From Puniceicoccales bacterium (lineage in GTDB: Bacteria > Verrucomicrobiota > Verrucomicrobiia > Opitutales > JAIRKQ01): 28,835 bases of DNA. A program made the translations under genes and the position numbers. Positions within the stretch are counted from its first letter, which is position 1. Each line of letters opens with the position of its first letter. The stretch is from assembly GCA_031273725.1 (NCBI GenBank), contig JAISRG010000077.1:1-28835 (forward strand), in the 5' to 3' direction. This document shows, piece after piece, positions 1 through 7,437 of this stretch. The notes under the pieces are model-generated. The model was not told the DNA's origin and did not search any database. It was given only the letters and a program-made list of their open reading frames with translations.

Positions 1-1
1 A

Positions 2-124
2 AGCGATAAGGGAGACGGATGGACTAAAGGTGATCTTTTACCATTCTCTCAAAAGATATTTGATGAATTGATTCAGGAAAAGAAAAATGGAAATGTTTCT
101 AGAATCTATCTTATTATAAAATAG
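2..124 (+). CDS. C-terminal fragment of an unidentified protein
   Basis: The reading frame enters from the left edge and stops at TAG 122-124, giving the last 40 residues of a protein whose start lies outside the window. The tail is hydrophilic and contains GDLLPFSQKIFDELIQEKK, which looks like an amphipathic helix followed by a short hydrophobic strand (IYLIIK) at the very end. I do not recognise the family. The frame is open and has normal composition, but 123 bases are too few to be sure it is coding. Confidence 0.4.
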   Translation, partial: SDKGDGWTKGDLLPFSQKIFDELIQEKKNGNVSRIYLIIK

Positions 125-300
125 ATTTCGGTTTGTTAGGAATGGAGGACTAGGCTAACTGTGCTGGATTTAATGGACACTGGCACGATTTATAATTTCA
201 AAGAAAAATTTGTGAATGTGGCCATAAATTTAACTTCAAAAAGCATGATTTAGGTTGCAAATCCATGAAAATTTGATATAAATTTCCCTTTGTTTGGCAG

Positions 301-1203
301 ATGGAAAAACCATTACCACCATTTCTAAAAAAAATTTATCCGTTTCAACAACATTATATCAAATTGAGGAATGGGCCAACGATGCATTATATCGAGGAGG
401 GTTCCGGAGAAACGGTATTGTTTTTGCACGGGATTCCAACGTGGTCATTTTTCTTTAGAAATTTGATACTTTTGCTACGTCCAGATTTTAGGTGCATGGC
501 GATTGACCATATTGGATATGGGCTATCAGAAAAACCGCAAAACTATAGATATGATATCAAGACGCACATAGACAATGCCATTTGCTTTGTTGAAATGAAA
601 CAGTTCAAAAAATTTCATATCGTTGCGCAAGATTTCGGGGCTGCAGTAGCTTTGGCCATGGCGGAACGTTGGCCCGAGAGAATTAGCAGCATATCCCTAT
701 TAAATTCCGCTGTTTTTGCCCTACCAAGGCTGCCCGCCGTTATTTTACTTTTCAAGTTTCCGCTTTTTACATTATTGTGCTCAAGGTGTTTTAATTTGTT
801 CACGCGGGCTTGTTTACATTTGGGGACGTTTTCAATACTCGATAGTGATGTTGCTAACGGTTTTCTGTGGCCATATAGAAAATTTTCTGATCGTGTAGCA
901 ATTGCTGCAGGGATAGACGATATTCCATGGCTCCCCGATCATCCGTCTTTGGAAATTTTAAGCGCAATAGGAGAAAAAGCATTTATTTTGTGCAATAAAA
1001 AAATTAAATTCTTTTGGGCTGATGATGATTTTCGCTACAATTTTGATGTTTTAAAAGCTTGGGGAAAAGTACTGCCAAATGCCTTATATAAACGCTATCA
1101 AATGGTTGGACATTTCCTATTAGAAGACTCGACCGAAGCCATAAACGATATTAGAACATTCATCTATGGTGCACGGAATATTGAAAAACACCTATTTAAA
1201 TAA
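301..1203 (+). CDS. alpha/beta hydrolase, haloalkane-dehalogenase-like
   Basis: This 300-residue protein has the alpha/beta-hydrolase fold. HGIPTW (43-48) forms the oxyanion loop, the nucleophile elbow is QDFGAA with Asp111, an acid candidate lies in WADDDF (about 239-244), and the catalytic His271 is in GHFLLED. An Asp nucleophile instead of Ser places it in the haloalkane dehalogenase/epoxide hydrolase branch, which also contains OleB-type beta-lactone decarboxylases. The Trp that usually follows the nucleophile in dehalogenases and helps bind halide is Phe112 here, so true dehalogenase activity is uncertain. No signal peptide is seen, so it is probably cytoplasmic. The start at 301 fits the family's N-terminus, but no Shine-Dalgarno site precedes it. 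It stands alone on this strand. Confidence 0.8.
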   Translation: MEKPLPPFLKKIYPFQQHYIKLRNGPTMHYIEEGSGETVLFLHGIPTWSFFFRNLILLLRPDFRCMAIDHIGYGLSEKPQNYRYDIKTHIDNAICFVEMKQFKKFHIVAQDFGAAVALAMAERWPERISSISLLNSAVFALPRLPAVILLFKFPLFTLLCSRCFNLFTRACLHLGTFSILDSDVANGFLWPYRKFSDRVAIAAGIDDIPWLPDHPSLEILSAIGEKAFILCNKKIKFFWADDDFRYNFDVLKAWGKVLPNALYKRYQMVGHFLLEDSTEAINDIRTFIYGARNIEKHLFK

Positions 1204-1531
1204 AAAGTATGAGTTCCTTATATGCGCGAATGGTGAAATTGAGGAGACAAAAAAAGAAAAAATCTTAGAGGGGAAATATGACATCTCTCCTCCTGGCCAA
1301 TTACTATCTCGCTCATCCGGTCTTCCGGATGAGCCCTTTCTTGGGGGCACTTTTGCTAGTGTTTAAGAGAGTTTCGTATTTATAAATCGAATCACGACGT
1401 GGTTTTTCTCACGTGAGCACATATGTTTTTTAGATCACAAAAAATAAAGCAATATTGAAGCAATGACTTTTTCTCGGTGCTTCGATTTGCCCTTCTCTTG
1501 TGTCGCCAGCCATCCCTGTGTTTATCGGTGA
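1204..1531. other. intergenic region with terminator-like hairpins, no gene
   Basis: No convincing gene lies between the hydrolase and the tRNA-Leu. The stretch holds the strong hairpin listed at 1311-1334. It also holds a weaker one at 1457-1483 (arms gaagca/tgcttc, 15-base loop), which on the minus strand is followed by a T-rich tract and could end the ndk/tRNA-Leu transcript. Confidence 0.5.
1311..1340 (+). terminator. hairpin terminator candidate after the hydrolase gene
   Basis: Perfect 10-bp arms gctcatccgg (1311-1320) and ccggatgagc (1325-1334) enclose a TCTT loop. They are followed by a pyrimidine-rich tail (cctttctt) rather than a pure T run. It lies 107 bases after the hydrolase stop. 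The stem is the strongest in the region; the imperfect tail keeps confidence moderate. Confidence 0.55.
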
Positions 1532-1616
1532 TGGTGCTCGGGGAGGGACTCGAACCCTCAAGCCGTAAGGCACCAGATCCTAAGTCTGGCGTGTTTGCCA
1601 ATTTCACCACTCGAGC
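1532..1616 (-). tRNA. tRNA-Leu, anticodon UAG
   Basis: The minus strand folds as a class II tRNA of 85 bases, including an encoded 3' CCA (1532-1534). The anticodon stem CCAGA/TCTGG encloses loop CTTAGGA, giving anticodon UAG. The long variable arm and the GGTTCGAGTCC T-arm are present. The acceptor stem pairs except for one A-C mismatch at its sixth position. It lies 54 bases after ndk on the same strand and may share its transcript. Confidence 0.93.
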
Positions 1617-1670
1617 GACTTGGTAGATAACTAACCTACCATATTAATTGGGAATTTCCCAATGAAAATG

Positions 1671-2069
1671 TTATTTGAAAAATCTCGCAATTTCCTTTTC
1701 GGCAGCATCTTTACTATCCGAAGCATGGGCGATATTGCGCATTTTATCCAACCCAAAATCTCCACGGATGGTCCCAGCGGGTGCTTTTTGAGAATCGGTT
1801 GGTCCAAGAATATTTCTTATCCTTTCCACTGCATTTTCTCCTTCAAAAATTATTACCATAACGGGAGAAGAACTCATGAACTCTACAATTTCAGGAAAAA
1901 ATGGCAGATGTGTCAGGTGAGAATAATGCTCCTTAAGTAGGTTATCATCCAAATTTATGATTTTGCATGCGATGGGTTTTAGGCCTACATTTTCCAACTT
2001 AGAAATAACTTGACCTGCAAGTTTCCTTTGCATGCAATCTGGTTTTAAAATAATTAGTGATTTTTCCAT
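1671..2069 (-). CDS. ndk: nucleoside diphosphate kinase
   Basis: Ndk transfers the gamma phosphate from ATP to other (d)NDPs through a phosphohistidine, keeping nucleotide pools balanced in the cytoplasm. From the ATG at 2069 the protein is 132 residues, slightly shorter than usual (135-150). It starts EKSLIILKPDCMQRKLAGQ, the family's N-terminal strand. NIAHASDS contains the catalytic His115, and GATD/GTIR-like nucleotide-binding segments appear as LGPTD and GTIRGDFG. The frame is open for 31 more codons upstream, but that part has no homology and would not fit the fold, so 2069 is preferred; a weak GGGA lies just before it. Confidence 0.93.
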   Translation of the reverse strand: MEKSLIILKPDCMQRKLAGQVISKLENVGLKPIACKIINLDDNLLKEHYSHLTHLPFFPEIVEFMSSSPVMVIIFEGENAVERIRNILGPTDSQKAPAGTIRGDFGLDKMRNIAHASDSKDAAEKEIARFFK

Positions 2070-2260
2070 AAAAGTCCCATTTTTTGGTTTTAAAAATTCC
2101 ACGTTTTCAAAGCAAATTACCTTTGAAATGAAACAGAGTGTCATAAGTGTAACGTGTAACACCTACGAAAACTTTGCAACAATTTCTCATGGGGAAATTT
2201 GATGATAATTTGCATTAAAATGTCCATACAATATTTACATCCATTCGGACGAAATGTCAT

Positions 2261-2282
2261 TTCCATTAAAATTCCATTAAAA
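2261..2282. repeat. 11-bp tandem duplication
   Basis: The unit ttccattaaaa occurs twice head to tail with no mismatch (2261-2271, 2272-2282). It is non-coding. Another 11-bp tandem pair of different sequence lies at 28445-28466. Confidence 0.8.
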
Positions 2283-2368
2283 AGTATTTCCCAATTGCCC
2301 GCGTGTGATATTTTTGGCCCAGAAACGATAAAAATTTATGCCATGGATCGATTGCTAATATTTTTGTT

Positions 2369-2398
2369 GTAAAATTTGTAAAAATAATTAAATTTTAC
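2369..2398. promoter_or_regulatory. A+T-rich dyad upstream of the SulP gene, possible operator
   Basis: The arms GTAAAATTT (2369-2377) and AAATTTTAC (2390-2398) are perfect reverse complements separated by 12 bases. The dyad ends 90 bases before the SulP start. It has no T run after it, so it is less likely a terminator. A repressor or activator site is possible, but an A+T-rich dyad can arise by chance here. Confidence 0.3.
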
Positions 2399-2488
2399 TA
2401 AAAAATTAAGACTCTTGCGGATATCATGGAAAAATTGTTGACTAATTGAGCAATATGGAAGAGTACTGGAGGCAATCATAGAAAGATT

Positions 2489-4129
2489 ATGATAGCGATA
2501 ATTGAAGCGATACGAGCGGGATTATTTAGAAAAGATAACATTCTGAGGAATGTCATTGCCGGAATAGTTGTCGCTATTATAACATTGCCCCTGTCGATGG
2601 CATTTGCCATAGCTTCTGGTGCGAAACCGGAGGCAGGAATTTATACTTCAATAGTGGCCGTAACAGTCGTGTCGCTATTCGGTGGGAGTAGGGTACAAAT
2701 TACGGGGCCGACGAGTGCGTTTGTTGGAGTATTATTGGGGGTATCGTCGAGGTATGGCCCGGAAGGCCTGCAGATTGCTACCATAATGGCTGGCATTATG
2801 ATACTTTTACTGGGCGTATTCAAATGTGGGCAAATGATAAAATTCATACCGGAACAGGTCATCGCAGGATTTACGGCCGGGATCGGGGTAAATATGTTAA
2901 TTGGTCAGGTTCCAAATTTCTTTGGGCTGAAATGTGGACATTTGCCAGCCAACATATGTGACAAATTGAAAATTTTAGGACAAGCATTTAGCTCGCAAAA
3001 TACACCAACTACATGTTTGGCAATTGCGTCACTATTGGTCATGGTAATAGCCCCAAAGACTTTTTTGCGAAAAATTCCGGCACCTCTCCTCACTTTGATA
3101 TTTGGCATGGCAATGCAAGCAATATTTCGTTTCGAAAGTGTTGCAACAATAGGTTCGGTCTTTGGTGGACTTTCAAATAAGCTGCCATACCATACCCCTA
3201 CTCCAGCATTATCATTTGATCTAATACAAAAGTTGCTAGCTCCGGCATTTGCCATTGCCATGTTGGGGGCGATAGAATCACTCCTATGTGCCGTCATCGC
3301 AGATAGTTTAGCTGGGACCAAGCATTCATCCAACCAGGAATTGATCGGACACGGAATAGCCAACATGATAAGTCCAATGTTTGGAGGTATTGCAACGACG
3401 GGTTCCATTGCCCGTACCATAGCAAGTATCAAAATGGGGGGCAATTGTCCAATCGCAGGGTTGGTGAGTGCCTTTGTTTTATGCCTCATCCTATGCCTGC
3501 TGTCTCCATTGGCAAAATTCGTCCCCTTGTCTTCTCTGGCAGCAATATTGTTTGTAGTAGCTTTCCGAATGGTCAACCACAAACATGTATACAATTTGCT
3601 TGTGTATGCGCCCAAGAGTGATGCGGTTGTCCTCATTCTTACGTTTGGACTGACTTTGTTTTGTGGCATCGTAGTGGCAGTTAATGTTGGCGTTATGTTA
3701 TCTGCGCTGTTGCTAATGAATAGGATGGCGGGCAGTAGCCATATTGATCGGGTAAATAAGAGAAAATATCTTGACTATGACTTTTCACAAGTTCCAACCG
3801 GAATAGCGATATATTCCGTATCTGGCCCAATATTTTTCGGGATGATCGATAAATTTTCCTGTGCTTTTTCATCCGTTGGAAAAGATGACAGGGTAATAAT
3901 TCTACGAATGTTCGATGTTCCATTCATCGATGCGACGGGACTAGAAAATTTGCACCTGATTATTTCATCCTTCAAAAAGCGAGGAATATTTATCATGTTG
4001 AGCGAAGCAAATGATGCTGTTATGGACAAGTTAAAACGTTCTTACATGAAAAAAAATCCGATAATTAAGATGGCTGACAAATCTATCATTGAAATATTAG
4101 ATATCGCCAATAAAATGCTGAGTGAGTGA
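2489..4129 (+). CDS. SulP-family anion transporter with STAS domain
   Basis: The 546-residue inner-membrane protein belongs to the SLC26/SulP family, which moves sulfate, bicarbonate or other anions. The membrane core (about 1-410) begins with NVIAGIVVAIITLPLSMAFA and carries the family stretch QITGPTSAFVGVL at about 71-83. A C-terminal STAS domain (about 430-546) has the core RVIILRMFDVPFIDATGLE. The residue that is a phosphorylatable Ser in anti-sigma antagonists is replaced in DATG, as in many transporters of this family. Substrate cannot be read from the sequence. A GAAAG just before the start and a GGAGG 16 bases upstream are the only ribosome-site candidates. Its 3' end meets the prepilin peptidase gene, suggesting co-transcription. 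Confidence 0.9.
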   Translation: MIAIIEAIRAGLFRKDNILRNVIAGIVVAIITLPLSMAFAIASGAKPEAGIYTSIVAVTVVSLFGGSRVQITGPTSAFVGVLLGVSSRYGPEGLQIATIMAGIMILLLGVFKCGQMIKFIPEQVIAGFTAGIGVNMLIGQVPNFFGLKCGHLPANICDKLKILGQAFSSQNTPTTCLAIASLLVMVIAPKTFLRKIPAPLLTLIFGMAMQAIFRFESVATIGSVFGGLSNKLPYHTPTPALSFDLIQKLLAPAFAIAMLGAIESLLCAVIADSLAGTKHSSNQELIGHGIANMISPMFGGIATTGSIARTIASIKMGGNCPIAGLVSAFVLCLILCLLSPLAKFVPLSSLAAILFVVAFRMVNHKHVYNLLVYAPKSDAVVLILTFGLTLFCGIVVAVNVGVMLSALLLMNRMAGSSHIDRVNKRKYLDYDFSQVPTGIAIYSVSGPIFFGMIDKFSCAFSSVGKDDRVIILRMFDVPFIDATGLENLHLIISSFKKRGIFIMLSEANDAVMDKLKRSYMKKNPIIKMADKSIIEILDIANKMLSE

Positions 4130-4919
4130 TATGCTTTCGATTTTTATTTTTATCATAGGTGCATGCATTGGTAGCTTTTTAAATGTCTGCATATATAGAA
4201 TTCCTTCCGGAAAGTCTGTCCTATTCCCTCGCTCACGGTGCAAATGTGGAGCTCCAATTCCCTGGTGGTTGAACATTCCCCTATTGTCATGGTTACTTTT
4301 GAGAGGTAAAGCTCGCTGTTGCGGACATAATATTCCAGCGAGATATTTTATCGTTGAGCTTTTGACCGCCACTTTATTTGTAATTGTGTTTATTGCTTCC
4401 GATTCATTGTCAAATTTAATCATAGGTTGCGGGTTTTGTTCCTTGCTTCTAGCCATTGCATTCATCGACATAGATACCATGGAGATTTATGATGCAATGT
4501 CTATTGGTGGAATGTTTGTTGGTTTTATCGTTTCTATGTTTTTCCCCGGATGGCACAGTGAACAATCGGGAATATTTTCTCTGATCAAAAGCCTAAGTGG
4601 TGCATGTTTTGGGAGCGGATTGATATTTTGGATAGCGGTAATTGGAGAAATGGTTTTCAAAAAAGAAGCTATTGGTGGCGGTGACATAAAATTATTGGGG
4701 ACAATAGGTGCATTTATCGGATGGAAAGGATGTTTATTTGCAATATTTGGAGGCTGCCTGATATCAACTTCCATTGCAGCGCCACTCTTGCTAGTGTGGA
4801 AGCTGACAAAAGCTAAAAATTTTACGATACCCAGGGAAATTCCATTTGCGCCGATATTAGTAATAGGAAGCATCTCCTATGTTCTATACGGTTCAAACCT
4901 ATTGAGCATACTATTGTAA
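4122..4919 (+). CDS. prepilin peptidase (A24 family)
   Basis: This inner-membrane aspartic protease removes type IV prepilin or pseudopilin leader peptides and often methylates the new N-terminus. Of 265 residues, the N-terminal part shows GSFLNVCIYRIPSG and NIPLLSWLLLRGKAR, diagnostic of the family. Catalytic Asp116 (AIAFIDIDTMEIYD) and Asp178 (GGGDIKLL) are both present. The cytoplasmic loop normally has two CxxC pairs; here the cysteines are 40/42 (CxC) and 66/67 (CC), an odd spacing for metal binding. The listed start is GTG, overlapping the SulP stop by 8 bases. ATG at 4131, one base after that stop, is equally likely and would drop three residues. No pilin or secretin genes lie in the window. 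Confidence 0.88.
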   Translation: MSDMLSIFIFIIGACIGSFLNVCIYRIPSGKSVLFPRSRCKCGAPIPWWLNIPLLSWLLLRGKARCCGHNIPARYFIVELLTATLFVIVFIASDSLSNLIIGCGFCSLLLAIAFIDIDTMEIYDAMSIGGMFVGFIVSMFFPGWHSEQSGIFSLIKSLSGACFGSGLIFWIAVIGEMVFKKEAIGGGDIKLLGTIGAFIGWKGCLFAIFGGCLISTSIAAPLLLVWKLTKAKNFTIPREIPFAPILVIGSISYVLYGSNLLSILL

Positions 4920-5235
4920 GACAATTTTCATGTCCCTAAAGAACCACGAAGACGTGCTTCGTGCACCTGTGGCGCACAAAAATAGTAAGGCCTCTTCATA
5001 AAGAAAAGATAGAGAGCATATGCGAAACTCAAAATGAGATAGAAAAAACAAAAAAATCTTAGGTGGAATTTATGAAAAAATCAAGCCCTAAGACAGAAAA
5101 TTCTCTGCAAAAAAATGATCTTTGCAGAAAAAAGATTGCAGAAAAAAAGATAAGAGAAAGCGTTTGCAAGGGATGAGAATGTGGACTGTGTGAGCGAAAT
5201 TTTGACAATCCAAATATGGTTTAATCTGAGTTGTA
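4920..5235. other. intergenic region left of the IS element
   Basis: No firm gene is present. A small hairpin (cacgaag/cttcgtg, 4945-4963) lacks a T tail. The best open frame is a 34-codon ORF at 5072-5176 with AGGTGG five bases before its ATG. It is rich in Lys and Glu and made of A-rich repeats such as tgcagaaaaaa, so low-complexity sequence explains it as well as coding does. Confidence 0.4.
5072..5176 (+). CDS. possible 34-residue basic peptide, doubtful
   Basis: It starts with ATG after AGGTGG at good spacing and ends at TGA 5174-5176. The product is lysine-rich with no hydrophobic core and no family I recognise. It ends about 60 bases before the IS element. The only support is the ribosome-site-like sequence; the composition is that of the A-rich surroundings. 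Confidence 0.15.
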   Translation: MKKSSPKTENSLQKNDLCRKKIAEKKIRESVCKG

Positions 5236-5253
5236 TAGTGTGCTTGAAAAGCA

Positions 5254-5282
5254 TTGACACTTTCCCAAAGAAAAGATAAAAA
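5254..5282 (+). promoter_or_regulatory. sigma70-like promoter of the IS630 transposase
   Basis: TTGACA (5254-5259), a 17-base spacer and TAAAAA (5277-5282) fit a sigma70-type promoter inside the left end of the element. An excellent ribosome site, AAGGAGG (5292-5298), lies five bases before the ATG at 5304. Confidence 0.5.
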
Positions 5283-5303
5283 TAAGAGGAAAAGGAGGAA
5301 ATT

Positions 5304-6174
5304 ATGGCCAAGGCATATTCATTAGATTTGAGGGAAAAGGTGATGGCATACGTGAACTCCGGAAAAAAGAGAGTAGAAGCGGTGAAAATTTTCAACTTGC
5401 ATAGGAGAACAATATACCGGTGGGAGAGAAGGCTGCGAGAAGGGAGATTGGCAGCGACGGAGAACAGGATTCAAAAGCCGAAAAAATTGTACCCTGAGGA
5501 GTTGAGGGAGTACATCAAGAACAATCCGGATAAGACATTGAAAGAGATAGGAGCGGCATTTGGAGCAAGTGATGCTTCTGTTCTTTACAGAATAAGGCAG
5601 CTTGGGATTAGCTATAAAAAAAAATCATATTATACAAGGAGCGTAACGAAGAAAAGCGGAAAGCATTCACGAAATTCCTTGACCAAGAGCAAGTAAAAGA
5701 TCTTGTTTTCGTAGATGAATCCGGCATAAACCATCAAGATATCAAAAAATATGCCTGGTCGGAAAAAGGAGTTAGAGTCATCGGAGAAAGAAGCGGAGCT
5801 GCCCGCCATAGGCTGACGACAGTTATCGCAGGGATCTGTAGGAGAAAAATCCCCCGTTTTACTTCGATGATTACACGAATACCGACAATTTTTGCATTTG
5901 GTTGGAAAAAATTTTATGCCCAGAATTGCGTCCCGGGCAAGTTGTCATCATGGATAACGCTTCGTTTCATAAATCCCCTCGTATTCGCAAGATTATCGAA
6001 AATGTCGGCTGTCAACTGCTCTACTTACCGCCCTATTCGCCGGACCTCAACCCAATCGAGCACTACTGGGCTTGACTTAAAAATAAACTTTCCTATCTCT
6101 GGCGCCATGTTGCCAATTTTTATGACAGACTTTCTATCGCTCTCAATCTTAATTATGGGACTATCTCTATCTAG
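5304..6174 (+). pseudogene. IS630-family transposase, frameshifted and interrupted
   Basis: Residues 1-105 of the first frame give the N-terminal helix-turn-helix domain (SLDLREKVMAYVNSGKK, RRTIYRWERRLREGRLA). At a run of nine A (5616-5624) a -1 shift leads into YKERNEEKRKAFTKFL and the first DDE Asp (VFVDESG). This matches the A-run programmed frameshift known in IS630 relatives. A further frame change at the C5 run 5851-5855 (one base short) is needed to reach the second Asp (VIMDNASFH) and the Glu (YSPDLNPIEHYW). Then TGA 6073-6075 interrupts where the family usually has Trp in HYWxWLK. The frame resumes to TAG 6172-6174. All three DDE residues are therefore still encoded but cannot be joined by one programmed shift, so I call it a pseudogene. 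Confidence 0.85.
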
Positions 6175-6205
6175 TACACTATATACATCGTAATTTTCAC
6201 CGGCA

Positions 6206-7081
6206 ATGCATATAAACAAAAAAGGAGCAAATTTCCTTTGCGGGATTACCTGGTTTCTGCTGAGCATGGCCATTGGAGTTGCCAATGATACCATAATGAA
6301 ATTTTTAGGCACCGGCTATTCCCTTGAACAAATTGTTTGTTTGCGGTATGGTTTTGCCACATTATTTTTAGCCCTATTTGGGATCGGTAGAAAAAACATC
6401 AAGGATATGTTCATGCGCATGCCAAAGTTGCACATAATCCGTGCAATTTTCCTGTTGCTTGCAATATCATTATACTGCCACGGCTTACACAAATTACCGA
6501 TCGCCACGGTAATGTCCCTAAATTTTGTTATCCCGCTGTTTACGTTGATCTTTGCACGCATATTTTTGAAAGAAAAAATTAGTCCCGATAATATCATTGC
6601 CACGATTGTCGGATTCGCAGGGGTCTACTGTATCTTTGAGCCAGCCAATAAGGAATTTGCAACCATTGCGGCCATGATGTTGCTATTGTCATCAATGTTA
6701 TTCGCTGCCCTTGACATCATCAATAAAAGATTTGTTAGCGACGAAGGGGTTTTTCAGATGGTATTTTACACGGCAACCCTGACATTTATTTTTTCCCTAC
6801 CATTTGCATTGCATACATGGGTATTACCATCTCTGCGAGACATCGCGCTGTTCGTGATACTGGGTGGTGGTGCCAATTTGCTATTGTACTGTATTTTGAA
6901 AGCGTTCGAAAAAGTTAACGTGTCAATGGTGGCGCCTTTCAGGTATGTGGAACTAATTTTAGCCATAGGAGTCGGGTTTTTCCTATTCAATGAGGTCCCA
7001 AGCAGGAATACCATATGTGGTTCGCTGATAATAATCACGAGCACCATATACATTGTCTATGCTGGAGTTAAGGACAGATAA
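6206..7081 (+). CDS. EamA/DMT-family transporter
   Basis: The 291-residue inner-membrane protein has two EamA repeats (about 10-145 and 155-285) and about ten hydrophobic segments, the usual size and layout of drug/metabolite exporters. In the first repeat LRYGFATLFLAL and LPIATVMSLNFVIPLFTLIFA are typical; in the second, APFRYVELILAIGVGFFLFNE matches the conserved helix 9. Family members export amino acids, metabolites or act as permeases; the substrate is not readable. Its start lies 24 bases after the IS630 right end with no Shine-Dalgarno site, so the insertion probably displaced its native promoter. It may be read from the IS or from new signals at the junction. Confidence 0.85.
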   Translation: MHINKKGANFLCGITWFLLSMAIGVANDTIMKFLGTGYSLEQIVCLRYGFATLFLALFGIGRKNIKDMFMRMPKLHIIRAIFLLLAISLYCHGLHKLPIATVMSLNFVIPLFTLIFARIFLKEKISPDNIIATIVGFAGVYCIFEPANKEFATIAAMMLLLSSMLFAALDIINKRFVSDEGVFQMVFYTATLTFIFSLPFALHTWVLPSLRDIALFVILGGGANLLLYCILKAFEKVNVSMVAPFRYVELILAIGVGFFLFNEVPSRNTICGSLIIITSTIYIVYAGVKDR

Positions 7082-7182
7082 CACTTAAAAAGTGCAATAT
7101 CTACAAATTTTTCCATTCAAATATTCGGCTTGCAAGGATTGAAATTTTTCATCTGATGCAAATGGTTGTTGTTTAATTCATG

Positions 7183-7256
7183 CGGGGCGTAGCTCAGATT
7201 GGTAGAGCGCTACGTTCGGGACGTAGATGTCGCTGGTTCAAATCCAGTCGCCCCGA
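7183..7256 (+). tRNA. tRNA-Pro, anticodon CGG
   Basis: A 74-base cloverleaf has acceptor stem CGGGGCG/CGCCCCG, D-arm GCTC/GAGC, anticodon stem CTACG/CGTAG with loop TTCGGGA (anticodon CGG), and T-arm CTGG/CCAG. The first base C and discriminator A are typical of bacterial tRNA-Pro. The 3' CCA is not encoded (cggg follows), unlike the other three tRNAs here, so it must be added by the CCA-adding enzyme. Confidence 0.93.
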
Positions 7257-7437
7257 CGGGATCCATAATCGGGCCGCCGGTGATCTAAGCAGCGCAAACA
7301 CATGCCTTGCTGGCGATAGGCAAAAACCAAAAGAAGTACCAGGGGAAATCTATTGCCAAAATATTGCCGAAAAACGTTTTCCAAAAATATTTCGGAAAAT
7401 TTTTTCATTTTTTTGTTCTCTCATTTTGAGATTCGCG

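Larger units (their letters stand above)
2070..2488. other. A+T-rich intergenic region between ndk and the SulP gene
   Basis: No gene is supported. The region separates the divergent ndk and SulP genes, so it should hold promoters for both, but I see no pair of -35/-10 boxes good enough to list. It contains a perfect 11-bp tandem duplication (2261-2282) and a 9-bp dyad (2369-2398), listed separately. Confidence 0.5.
5236..6181 (+). mobile_element. IS630-family insertion sequence, degenerate
   Basis: The element is 946 bp. The left end TAGTGTGCTTGA (5236-5247) and the reverse complement of the right end TAGTGTACTAGA (6170-6181) match at 10 of 12 positions, with scattered matches further in. 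Both ends are flanked by TA (5234-5235 and 6182-6183), as expected for IS630/Tc1-mariner insertion at TA. Inside is one transposase reading region with its own promoter and a strong ribosome site. The transposase carries a frameshift and a stop, so the copy is not autonomous. The right end lies only 24 bases before the EamA gene. Confidence 0.88.

Noticed and set aside
1392..1610. 72-codon minus-strand ORF
   Set aside because: It runs through the tRNA-Leu; its first residues are just the translated tRNA.
2905..3669. 254-codon open frame opposite the SulP gene
   Set aside because: It lies wholly antisense to a strong coding gene, with Met/Ala/Thr-rich composition typical of shadow frames.
4945..4963. 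Hairpin cacgaag/cttcgtg as terminator of the SulP-peptidase operon
   Set aside because: No T run follows on either strand, so it does not qualify as an intrinsic terminator.
7360..7430. Possible terminator (ttttcc...ggaaaa then T run) after tRNA-Pro
   Set aside because: The stem is six weak A/T-rich pairs in an A/T-rich stretch; not distinguishable from background.
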